Below, one piece after another: positions 27,196 to 34,835 of a stretch of DNA of 64,000 nt; the first letter of the stretch is position 1; each line of letters starts with the position of its first letter. The notes beneath the pieces were generated by a model. That model was not told where the DNA came from. It saw nothing but the letters and a program-made list of their open reading frames with translations, and did not search any database. The translations under genes and the position numbers were made by a program. The stretch covers positions 896,709-960,708 of the forward strand of contig NZ_CANMZM010000003.1 in assembly GCF_947502395.1 (NCBI RefSeq), in the 5' to 3' direction. Origin of the DNA: an uncultured Erythrobacter sp. (lineage in GTDB: Bacteria > Pseudomonadota > Alphaproteobacteria > Sphingomonadales > Sphingomonadaceae).

Positions 27196-28428
27196 TTACC
27201 AGAAGAAATCGTGTATCACATCGACAACCTCGCCTGTGTAGACATCGACCAGAACCACATCGTCGTAATAGCGCACCCAGCGATACGGGCCATACACGGG
27301 TGGTAGGCGATAAGAGTACGGATCGTTGATCCAATACCGCTGTCCAAAGAACACGTTATCAAGGTAAAATCCAATGCTCAGGCGGCTATAGCGGTGGCCG
27401 TAGAATGGCGCGTAGTAGCGGCCCAGGCGGAAGATGCCGCGATTAGAACCGCGGAAGTTGCGCCAGCCATAGCGGCGGTCATTGCGCCAACCGCGTCGAT
27501 TCCAGCGGCGGAAATCACGGCGACCGTCGCGGTATCCGCGGCCATAAGCGAAGCGACGATCACGCCAGCCACGGTCGCTGCGATAATAGCCGCGGTTGTT
27601 GCGGTAGCGGCGGTCTGCACGCCTTTCGGCACGGACACCGTCGCGGAAACCTCTGCGTTCAGCACGATCGACCCGGCGATTATCACGACGATTTGCCCGG
27701 CCATCGCTAAAGCGACCATTCCGAAGCCGATCAGCGCGGCGGTCACCACGACGATCAATCCTATCGGCCCTGCGATCTCCGCGACGCTCTATCCGGTCTG
27801 CGCGACGATCACCTCGACGTTCAACCCGGTCGGCACGCCGGTCGCTGCGGCGATCAACCCGATTGGCGGCCCGGTTATTTCCGCGCCTGTCGAGTCGATC
27901 TGCACGGCGGTCACCCCTGCGCTCTATGCGGTCTGCCCGGCGTTCACTTCGGTTGTCCACGCGGCCTGCGCGTCGTTCACTGCGACGGTCCACGCGGTCA
28001 GCGCGGCGTTCGCTTCGACGCTCCACTCGATCTGCGCGGTTGTTGCGCGTCGCATTCTGTCGTGCGCGATCCCCGCGATTGACCCAGCGGTCCGCTGCCG
28101 GAACGCGTTGTCTTTCGGTGCGGTTGATCCTTCGTTCAGCGCGGTTCTCCCGGCGATTGGCTCGTCTTTCGGTGCGTTGCTCTGTCCGCCGTTCCGAACG
28201 ATTGGCTCGTCGTTCTTGGCGGTTGCCTTGTCGATTTGCACGGCGTTCAGTCCGGTTCGCACGACGCTCACTGCGCCTAACCCGGTCGTCTCGATCCGGC
28301 TGGAATTCTGCCGCAATCGGCGACTGCGCTAGCGCTTCACCCTCCGCTACTTCTGTGGGTGCGACGAAGGCGAGCGCTATGGCTAAGGCCGATAGAGCGC
28401 TTCCTTTCAAAAGCTGCGTTAAGTCCAT
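27196..28428 (-). CDS. Exported Arg-rich protein with C-terminal RcnB domain
   Basis: ATG at 28428 has GGAGG six bases upstream; the longer frame from 28458 lacks this. The 410-residue product has a signal peptide (residues 1-35). Next comes a region of nearly alternating Arg with Asp/Glu, including nine 11-residue repeats (about 136-235). Then an Arg/Tyr/Trp/Gly-rich segment precedes a C-terminal RcnB domain with YRLPPVYGPYRWVRYYDDVVLVDVYTGEVV. In E. coli, RcnB is a small periplasmic protein affecting Ni/Co balance; here it is only the last 60 residues. The charged middle is unlike neighbouring genes and its role is unknown. Confidence 0.85.
   Translation of the reverse strand: MDLTQLLKGSALSALAIALAFVAPTEVAEGEALAQSPIAAEFQPDRDDRVRRSERRANRTERRANRQGNRQERRANRSERRTEQRTERRANRRENRAERRINRTERQRVPAADRWVNRGDRARQNATRNNRADRVERRSERRADRVDRRSERRAGRVDNRSERRADRIERRGDRRADRLDRRGNNRAANRVDRRSDRRADRVERRGDRRADRIERRGDRRADRIDRRGDRRADRLRNGRFSDGRANRRDNRRVDRAERRGFRDGVRAERRADRRYRNNRGYYRSDRGWRDRRFAYGRGYRDGRRDFRRWNRRGWRNDRRYGWRNFRGSNRGIFRLGRYYAPFYGHRYSRLSIGFYLDNVFFGQRYWINDPYSYRLPPVYGPYRWVRYYDDVVLVDVYTGEVVDVIHDFFW
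27724..28023 (-). repeat. Nine hendecad (33-bp) coding repeats in the RcnB-domain gene
   Basis: The encoded unit is ERRGDRRADRI with small changes (ERRSERRADRV, DRRSDRRADRV); one copy has an extra residue. Eleven-residue periodicity fits a long straight alpha helix or right-handed coiled coil with paired charges. The strand opposite is open for 312 codons because of the biased composition. Confidence 0.85.
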
Positions 28429-28615
28429 GATGTGCCTCCAGTGTTGCCGCCCCACCACTTACGGCGTGTTAGACCCGAGCGTGTCTTATCCCGGTGTTCC
28501 GCCTTCTACAAACGAGTCGCTGAGCCCAAGCTTAACCACTCGTTTAGGCTTATGTTCATGTTTGAGGGCCTTTGGATGAACAGCTTGACCGGGCGTTTCA
28601 AAGCTTCAATGGGCC

Positions 28616-29206
28616 ATGTCCATGTTCGAAACACTCAATGACGTAGAGACCGACCTGAAGCAGCACCTCGTGCGTGCCGCTAAAGATCGGCGCTCTCCCA
28701 TGCATGTGCCAGCGGTAGTGACAAGCGATGTGGAGGCGCGAGGAATGGTCCTGCGCGAGTTCAATTCGAATGCATGGACCTTGCGCTTTCATACCGATAA
28801 CCGCGCACCGAAGGTCGCAGCCATTGAGGCCGATCCCCGCATGTCTGTGCTGTTTTACGACAAGAACTCGAAGATTCAGATTAGGGCCAAGGGCAGAGGG
28901 CTCATCCTACAAGATGATCCGGTGTCTCAGGCCGCTTGGGACAACGGCACCAACTTTGCGCGCCGCTGTTATCTTGGGGAGGGGCCAGGCGCACAGAGCG
29001 ATGTCCCTACATCAGGACTCCCAGACGAATTTGAGGGGTATGAGCCAACCGATGAGCAATTGATCCCGGCGCGCGAGAACTTCGCAGTGCTGCTGATCGA
29101 CTTGACCGATCTCGATTGGCTCTATCTTGCACACACCGGACATGTGCGGGCTCAGTTCACCAAGGATGGCTCCGGCGATTGGCAAGGTCGGTGGGTCTCG
29201 CCCTAA
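28616..29206 (+). CDS. Pyridoxamine 5'-phosphate oxidase-family flavoprotein
   Basis: The 196-residue protein has the split-barrel FMN-binding fold. VLREFNSNAWTLRFHTDNRAPKVAAI and RMSVLFYDKNSKIQIRAKGRG correspond to the phosphate- and flavin-binding strands. It lacks the full C-terminal PdxH signature, so it is a family member of unknown substrate rather than PdxH itself. An ATG two codons downstream (28622) is also possible. Confidence 0.8.
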   Translation: MSMFETLNDVETDLKQHLVRAAKDRRSPMHVPAVVTSDVEARGMVLREFNSNAWTLRFHTDNRAPKVAAIEADPRMSVLFYDKNSKIQIRAKGRGLILQDDPVSQAAWDNGTNFARRCYLGEGPGAQSDVPTSGLPDEFEGYEPTDEQLIPARENFAVLLIDLTDLDWLYLAHTGHVRAQFTKDGSGDWQGRWVSP

Positions 29207-29323
29207 ACGACAGACGATCAAGCAGCCTTGGCAGCGCTCGCTTTGTTGTTAGCGAGTTAGGGTGCAAAAGGCGCTATCCGGTCTCGTCTGGTATTGGCTA
29301 TCCAGCCAACTGCCGTTTCAGGA

Positions 29324-30577
29324 CTAGCCTGCGTATCTTTTGGTATGGTGTGCCATTCGGTCGCTGAGGCTGATCTCTTGGGCTTTGAAGGCCTGGCTGC
29401 CTCCATCTGTTGTGGATCCAGTTGGTGAGATCACGCTCGCCCGGCTGACACGATTTCGCCCTGGCTCCTTAGATGCATAAAGTGCGCCATCTGCTCTGGC
29501 GAACAGCGCGCGGTAGCCTTCGCCATTCACCTGCTGAGCTACCCCAAAGCTTGCAGTCAGGCGCACATCGAACGCCCTCTCACCGATCTCAAGAGCATTG
29601 GTGCGGACCCGCAAACGCTCGGCGAGCCCTGCTGCGATGGCCTCGTTGGCATTCCAGACAAGAATACAGAACTCTTCGCCGCCAACCCGCCCTGCTATGT
29701 CGCTTGGCCGGATCATTGTTTCGGTCATCGCACCGAATGCAGCAATCGCGCCATCGCCTGCCTGATGGCCCCAAATGTCATTGACCTGTTTGAAGTGATC
29801 GATGTCACCAATCACTAGTGCGGTCTCGACCCCTTCGGCATTGGCCCTATTGAGAAGCGTCTCGACCTGTGCTTCGAATTCGCCGCGTACGAGCAGGCCA
29901 GACAGCGCATCGCGAGAAGTCTTGTGATAGAGCGCCGAAACTTGGTCCTTAACCGACCCTGCAATCTGGGCGAGCCCGAAGAGGACTGATCCAAAGGCAA
30001 AGACCCAGTTCAGTGCAAAGTAGTATGCGCTTTGACGATAGGCCTCTGCGGCGATTGGTCCATCAAACATCAAAGAGAGGACTGGGCGGATAAAGAACTG
30101 CGCGGCAGTCAATATTAGCATGACTAATAGGAAGCGCTCGACCAAATCTCGGCCTGTAGCTTGGGTGAAGAGCTGAGCGGTCATCACCATCATCGCGCCG
30201 CAAGTCACATTGGTAATCATCACGTCGGCAACAATGGAGTTACCGAAATTTTGCACCACCATCATGGTCGCAAAGCCGGTGAAAGCCATCCACAAATGGG
30301 GCACCAGAGGTGGCTTTACGCCGACGCGCGTCAACACGCCCCAAGACATGGCAGCGGCGGCCAGAGTGTACGGGACATGGGTAACCGCTGGGATCGCTCG
30401 CCCCCAATGGTCTGGACTCATCAGCGAGATCGAGAAGCCAGAAGTCAGCAACAGCCAACCGAGGCTTAGCGCCAGATTCTCATGCTTCCCCTTATCCCGA
30501 GTCCATATGACCAGAAACGCGGCTGCAAATATAAATGTCATCAACGGAGTCGAGAAAAAGAGCAGCAATTCGCGCAA
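29324..30577 (-). CDS. Membrane diguanylate cyclase 1 (GGEEF)
   Basis: The 417-residue protein has about six membrane helices in residues 1-205. Its GGDEF domain shows DIDHFKQVNDIWGHQAGD and the active motif GGEEF at 299-303. An allosteric I-site RxxD (290-293) lies five residues before it, so c-di-GMP product inhibition is expected. It makes c-di-GMP from two GTP. It is a clear paralogue of the gene at 33285 along the whole length, including the membrane part. Confidence 0.92.
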   Translation of the reverse strand: MRELLLFFSTPLMTFIFAAAFLVIWTRDKGKHENLALSLGWLLLTSGFSISLMSPDHWGRAIPAVTHVPYTLAAAAMSWGVLTRVGVKPPLVPHLWMAFTGFATMMVVQNFGNSIVADVMITNVTCGAMMVMTAQLFTQATGRDLVERFLLVMLILTAAQFFIRPVLSLMFDGPIAAEAYRQSAYYFALNWVFAFGSVLFGLAQIAGSVKDQVSALYHKTSRDALSGLLVRGEFEAQVETLLNRANAEGVETALVIGDIDHFKQVNDIWGHQAGDGAIAAFGAMTETMIRPSDIAGRVGGEEFCILVWNANEAIAAGLAERLRVRTNALEIGERAFDVRLTASFGVAQQVNGEGYRALFARADGALYASKEPGRNRVSRASVISPTGSTTDGGSQAFKAQEISLSDRMAHHTKRYAG

Positions 30578-31266
30578 GAACGAAACCCCCGGTGAAAGCG
30601 AGCGCGTTTGCTAGCCAAGTTCGGTTAATTTGAGGTTAGGGTGAATAGCGGGAGTGGCAAGCGGGTCGATGAAGCACGTGAGCGGCTCTTGGAAGGGGAC
30701 TTAGTTGATAAACTGCAGCCGTAACAAAGGATCAACAAGACCTGCCGATTGGTGGAGGCCGTCACTTAGGTTTTGAGCGCGTCAGCGTTGAAGCTAACAG
30801 GCGTTTCGGATGTAGGAAAATGGGGCGGCCTAGTGCCGCTTCGGTCCGTCCCGCGTAAGCGCATCCGTCATCCCGGCCCCCGAGCCGGGATCCAACTTAC
30901 TTTTGAGTATTTCCGCGAAGTAAAGAAGCTGGACCCCGGATCAAGTCCGGGGTGACGTTGATTTTCCCCAGCACATTCGACGCATTTATCGCCATCTTGT
31001 TCTCGTTGGACTATGGAAGAGGTTGGGTTTGAAGCGGAGCGTCTGGTAAACGCCCACCGATTGATAACCGAGTTGGCGGCCGCTAAGCTTTGACCTTACT
31101 GATCTGATGGATCGGCGTCGGAGCCCGGACACCAAACCGCCGGATCAAAGCATGTGCACGTGTGGAGGTCAGCCCGGAAGCCACTGACGGGGGTAAATCC
31201 GAAATGTGGCCGCGAGTTACGTCAACCTTTCAGGTCGACGGCGCGCCGCGACCTGGGAGATCGGTC
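30578..31266. other. Intergenic region with a REP-like repeat
   Basis: About 690 bp before a small ORF. It contains the paired inverted-repeat element at 30866-30957 and otherwise no convincing gene. A 60-codon frame at 30773-30955 only translates that repeat. GC-rich sequence at 31100-31260 has several short complementary stretches and may be a structured leader of the small ORF at 31267. I recognise no riboswitch class there. Confidence 0.4.
30866..30957. repeat. REP-like pair of inverted repeats
   Basis: CGTCATCCCGGCCC followed by GAGCCGGGATCCA forms one hairpin. After 35 bp, TGGACCCCGGATC and GTCCGGGGTGACG form another, and the outer ends of the two are also complementary. This paired layout matches extragenic repeats common in alphaproteobacterial genomes, whose translation gives the typical HPGPRAGIQ...LDPGSSPG peptide. 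Confidence 0.7.
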
Positions 31267-31362
31267 ATGCCGAAATTCCTTGTCGAGGTGAAAGTTGAGA
31301 CAACGATCAACGTCGCTGCCATCATAAGATGGCTTGCGGTTGCGATTTGGCTCTTGGCCTAA
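31267..31362 (+). CDS. Candidate 31-residue hydrophobic small protein
   Basis: ATG at 31267 has GGGAG ten bases upstream. The product has a charged first half (LVEVKVETTINV) and one hydrophobic helix, AAIIRWLAVAIWLLA. The stop is followed within 6 bp by a strong intrinsic terminator on the same strand, which supports a transcript ending here. A GTG at 31162 would extend the frame by 35 residues with unlikely composition. Function unknown. Confidence 0.5.
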   Translation: MPKFLVEVKVETTINVAAIIRWLAVAIWLLA

Positions 31363-31367
31363 CCAAA

Positions 31368-31393
31368 GGGGTGGGGAAACCCGCCCCTTTTTT
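31368..31393 (+). terminator. Intrinsic terminator after the small ORF
   Basis: GGGGTGGG (31368-31375), loop GAAA, CCCGCCCC (31380-31387), then six T residues. One G-U pair is in the stem. The T-run is on the plus strand, so it ends a rightward transcript; it also sits just after the convergent ettA stop. Confidence 0.88.
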
Positions 31394-31394
31394 C

Positions 31395-33068
31395 TCACCT
31401 AGTCAGCTTCTTATAAGCCAACCTCGTTGGCCGATCCGCTGCATCGCCCAGACGGCGGCGCTTGTCTTCCTCGTAAGCCTCGAAGTTACCCTCAAACCAT
31501 TCAACGTGTGAGTTGCCCTCAAACGCCAAGATGTGCGTTGCCAGACGGTCGAGGAAGAAGCGGTCGTGCGAGATTACTACTGCGCAGCCGGCGAAGTTCT
31601 CAATCGCATCTTCGAGCGCGCCCAAGGTCTCCACATCAAGGTCGTTGGTTGGCTCGTCCAGTAGCAGCACATTGCCGCCTTGCTTGAGCATCTTCGCCAT
31701 GTGCACACGGTTGCGCTCACCCCCAGAGAGTTTGCCGACGTTCTTTTGCTGGTCTGCGCCTTTGAAGTTGAACGCGCCGACATAGGCACGGGTCGAGGTG
31801 TCGTGGCCGTTGACCTGCATGTAGTCGAGACCGTCTGAGATTTCCTCCCAGACGTTGTTTGTTGGCGTCAAATCGTCGCGCGACTGGTCGACATAGCCAA
31901 GGTGCACTGTATCGCCGATTTCAATCGAACCGCTGTCAGGTGTTTCTTGGCCCGTAATCATGCGGAACAATGTCGATTTACCAGCGCCGTTCGGGCCAAT
32001 CACACCGACAATCCCGCCGGGGGGCAGCATGAAAGACAGGTTTTCGAACAAAAGCTTATCGCCGTAAGCTTTCGAAATGTTCTTAGCCTCGATGACTTTG
32101 CCGCCAAGACGCTCTGGCACTTGGATGACGATTTGTGCCTTGCCCGGAGCCCGTCCAGCTTGCGCTTCCTGAAGCTCTTCAAACTTGCGGATACGCGCCT
32201 TTGACTTGGTCTGGCGCGCAGATGGCGTTTGCCTGATCCACTCCAACTCGCGTGACAGCGCTTTTTGCTTGCCGCTCTCTTCGCGCGATTCCTGCTCCAA
32301 ACGCTTGGCCTTCTTCTCGAGATAGGTTGAGTAATTGCCTTCGTATGGATAGTAAGTACCGCGGTCGAGTTCGAGGATCCATTCCACAACATTATCGAGG
32401 AAGTAGCGATCGTGGGTAATCATCAGGACCGCGCCAGCATATTCCTTGAGGTGGTTCTCAAGCCACTCAACGCTTTCGGCATCCAAGTGGTTGGTCGGTT
32501 CGTCCAGAAGCAGGATGGACGGCTTCTGGATTAGGAGGCGGGTGAGGGCGACACGGCGTTTCTCACCGCCTGAAAGGTTATCAACCGGGCTGTCGGATGG
32601 CGGACAGCGAAGGGCCTCCATCGCAATCTCAAGCTGGTTGTCGAGCGTCCAGCCGTCCACCGCGTCAATCTTGCCCTGAAGCTCAGCCATCTTGTCGCCA
32701 AGCGCATCGAAGTCTGCGTCGGGCTCAGCCATTTGGGCTGAAACCGCGTTGAATTCTTCAACCAGATCAGCGGTTGCACGCGCGCCGTCTTTTACGTTTT
32801 CAAGTACGGTCTTGGTCGGATCGAGTTCAGGCTCCTGAGCCAAGTAACCAACAGTGATGTTTTCACCGGCCCAAGCCTCACCGCTAAAATCGGTGTCGAT
32901 CCCGGCCATGATCTTCATCAGCGTCGATTTACCTGCACCATTGGGGCCCACGATGCCGATTTTGGCGCCTTGGTAGAATTGCAGGTTAATGTTCGAGAGT
33001 ACCGGTTTTTGTGCGCCGGGGAAGCTCTTGGTCATGCCTTTCATTACGAAAGCGTATTGCGCAGCCAT
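31395..33068 (-). CDS. ettA: Energy-dependent translational throttle protein EttA (ABC-F)
   Basis: ATG at 33068 gives 557 residues, the usual EttA length; the frame from 33149 adds 27 residues of no family match. There are two ABC domains, with Walker A GPNGAGKST in each and signatures LSGGEKRRVAL and LSGGERNRVHM. The linker holds the PtIM arm (LEWIRQTPSARQTKSKARI). EttA binds the ribosomal E site and gates entry into elongation according to ATP level. It has no transmembrane part. Confidence 0.93.
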   Translation of the reverse strand: MAAQYAFVMKGMTKSFPGAQKPVLSNINLQFYQGAKIGIVGPNGAGKSTLMKIMAGIDTDFSGEAWAGENITVGYLAQEPELDPTKTVLENVKDGARATADLVEEFNAVSAQMAEPDADFDALGDKMAELQGKIDAVDGWTLDNQLEIAMEALRCPPSDSPVDNLSGGEKRRVALTRLLIQKPSILLLDEPTNHLDAESVEWLENHLKEYAGAVLMITHDRYFLDNVVEWILELDRGTYYPYEGNYSTYLEKKAKRLEQESREESGKQKALSRELEWIRQTPSARQTKSKARIRKFEELQEAQAGRAPGKAQIVIQVPERLGGKVIEAKNISKAYGDKLLFENLSFMLPPGGIVGVIGPNGAGKSTLFRMITGQETPDSGSIEIGDTVHLGYVDQSRDDLTPTNNVWEEISDGLDYMQVNGHDTSTRAYVGAFNFKGADQQKNVGKLSGGERNRVHMAKMLKQGGNVLLLDEPTNDLDVETLGALEDAIENFAGCAVVISHDRFFLDRLATHILAFEGNSHVEWFEGNFEAYEEDKRRRLGDAADRPTRLAYKKLTR

Positions 33069-33284
33069 GGGGCGGGTCCTTTGGGTCGGAATTTCAAGTG
33101 AGAGTGTTTGGCCGCTCAAATAGGCGTCAGAGCGCTCTTGGGCAAGCACGCATCTTAAGGCATCATTGGCGTAATTTGCCTAAAAACTGTGAGAAAAATG
33201 CAAGTGCTGGCGCTCAGAGGTTTCCCCTAAAGGGGGTGTTAACCTTATTGGCCTACCGCAAAGCCACTGGGAGACCTCCAACCG

Positions 33285-34511
33285 ATGCAAGCGCAGATTC
33301 TAGGAATGCTAACACCGCTTATGGCACTGTTTTTCGCAGTGACTTTTGCTGTGTTCTGGAAAATGGGTGGCATGAAACGCCACGTGCTTGGTTTTTCGAT
33401 CGGCTACACCTTTTTCGCTGCAGGGTATTTGGTAACCCACTTCCTGCCGTCCAATGCACTTTATCTGTTTCACACAACTCAGGTTTTATATACAATTGCG
33501 GTGATCGCGATGGTCACTTCAATTTGTGAACGAGTTGGCCAACGTGTGCATGTTGGGCTGCTAGTTGCCATCTATATCATCAGTGCTTCAGTTCTTGCGG
33601 CCGCTGTTGGTTTTACGAGCGATGTCGCCCCACGACTGATCATCGTCAATACCGGCTACGGAGCGATGTATATCGTAGGTCTCACCACGATATTGAGTGC
33701 GAGGCGTAAGAACCTTATCGACTTGGCGGTTATCGCGGTGATCTCAATTCAGGCGATTGATTTCCTGGTCCGACCGAACCTTACGTTGATGTATGAAAGG
33801 TCAATCGCTGAAGAAGCCTATCGCGAGTCATTCTATTACTCTTTGATTGGGCTCGTCCTTGGGGTCAAATCAGTACTCGGGGCAATGGTTCTGTTGGGGG
33901 CAACGATTGTTGAGTGGACAACTTCGCTCCGTGAAAGCAGCTCACGAGACACACTCACCGGACTGCATAATCGAGCCTCGTTTGAACAGGCGATGCTTCA
34001 ATTGCTACCCCGTGCTCAGAAAGAGGGGCGTCCGCTCAGCTTGGTTGTTGCTGACATTGATCATTTCAAGCAGGTCAACGACATTTGGGGACACCAATCG
34101 GGTGACCGGGCAATCTCTAGCTTTGGTAAGCTGATCAACGAAATGGTTCGCGGTTGCGATACCGCAGGCCGGGTCGGCGGTGAAGAATTTTGCATCGCAG
34201 TCTGGAACTGCCCCAATGAGCCTGCCGAGCGTTTGGCAGAGCGCATCCGTCAAGCTTTTGCTCAACTCAGCCACGCGGGCCTCAATGATGACATACGCCT
34301 GACGGCAAGCTTTGGCGTTGCGACTGCACAGGACGGCGAAAGCTATGAACGCCTGTTCGCACGGGCCGATGCCGCGCTTTATGATGCCAAATCACATGGC
34401 CGCAACCGGGTTGAGAACGCAGAACGCGAACGAATTGCTGTTCCCGAGTCAATCGAAGACGCAGCTGAGCGTCCCTTACGTGCATTCAAGCCAGCTGTTG
34501 CCCAAGCTTAA
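33285..34511 (+). CDS. Membrane diguanylate cyclase 2 (GGEEF)
   Basis: The 408-residue protein has about six helices in residues 5-210 and a GGDEF domain with DIDHFKQVNDIWGHQSGD and GGEEF at 298-302. The I-site RGCD lies at 289-292. It synthesises c-di-GMP. The membrane part aligns with that of the gene at 29324 (both end with RPxLxLMxxxxIAEEAYRxS-type sequence), so the pair arose by duplication and now lies on opposite strands about ettA. Confidence 0.92.
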   Translation: MQAQILGMLTPLMALFFAVTFAVFWKMGGMKRHVLGFSIGYTFFAAGYLVTHFLPSNALYLFHTTQVLYTIAVIAMVTSICERVGQRVHVGLLVAIYIISASVLAAAVGFTSDVAPRLIIVNTGYGAMYIVGLTTILSARRKNLIDLAVIAVISIQAIDFLVRPNLTLMYERSIAEEAYRESFYYSLIGLVLGVKSVLGAMVLLGATIVEWTTSLRESSSRDTLTGLHNRASFEQAMLQLLPRAQKEGRPLSLVVADIDHFKQVNDIWGHQSGDRAISSFGKLINEMVRGCDTAGRVGGEEFCIAVWNCPNEPAERLAERIRQAFAQLSHAGLNDDIRLTASFGVATAQDGESYERLFARADAALYDAKSHGRNRVENAERERIAVPESIEDAAERPLRAFKPAVAQA

Positions 34512-34606
34512 TTGGGATCGCTGACCGTCGCATTATGCGGGCTTTTGATCGCAGAGTGAATACTGCTTGAGCAGCCCTAACTCTCGTAAAGCCATTGGCT
34601 GAAAAC

Positions 34607-34705
34607 ATGCTGAGCACAGTGTGGAATGCGATCCCAGTTGCAATCCTGATCTTCATAGACTCAATCATTATCATGATCGTCAAATACGCCTTTCTCATGC
34701 TCTAG
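34607..34705 (+). CDS. Candidate 32-residue membrane peptide
   Basis: ATG at 34607 opens a 32-codon frame made almost wholly of a hydrophobic helix (AILIFIDSIIIMIVKYAFLML). The ribosome site is weak and the opposite strand is open too. It lies in a 320-bp gap between a cyclase gene and the TpsB-like gene in which I see nothing else. Such leaderless small membrane peptides exist, but this one rests on composition alone. Confidence 0.3.
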   Translation: MLSTVWNAIPVAILIFIDSIIIMIVKYAFLML

Positions 34706-34835
34706 GGGCATGTCGTGCACAATGGCCTGTTCGCACTGTCCGAACCCGTGCAGAAAGATGCCAGTGTTGTTTCAGCGAATAGGTCGAAAAGATCGGTTGG
34801 GGCAGTGCTTATGCCACGCCGCGGTATTGCTGTGC

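Noticed and set aside
27394..28332. 312-codon plus-strand frame opposite the Arg-rich RcnB gene
   Set aside because: It is the mirror of Arg codons (CGN) in a repetitive GC-rich gene, giving Ala/Thr/Pro/Ile-rich nonsense; the minus frame has the signal peptide, ribosome site and domain.
30773..30955. 60-codon frame in the intergenic region
   Set aside because: Its peptide is the standard translation of the REP-like element.
31100..31260. Riboswitch (cobalamin or similar) before the small ORF
   Set aside because: GCCACTG and CCGGAAG-like stretches were noted, but conserved boxes of the known classes are absent and order does not fit.
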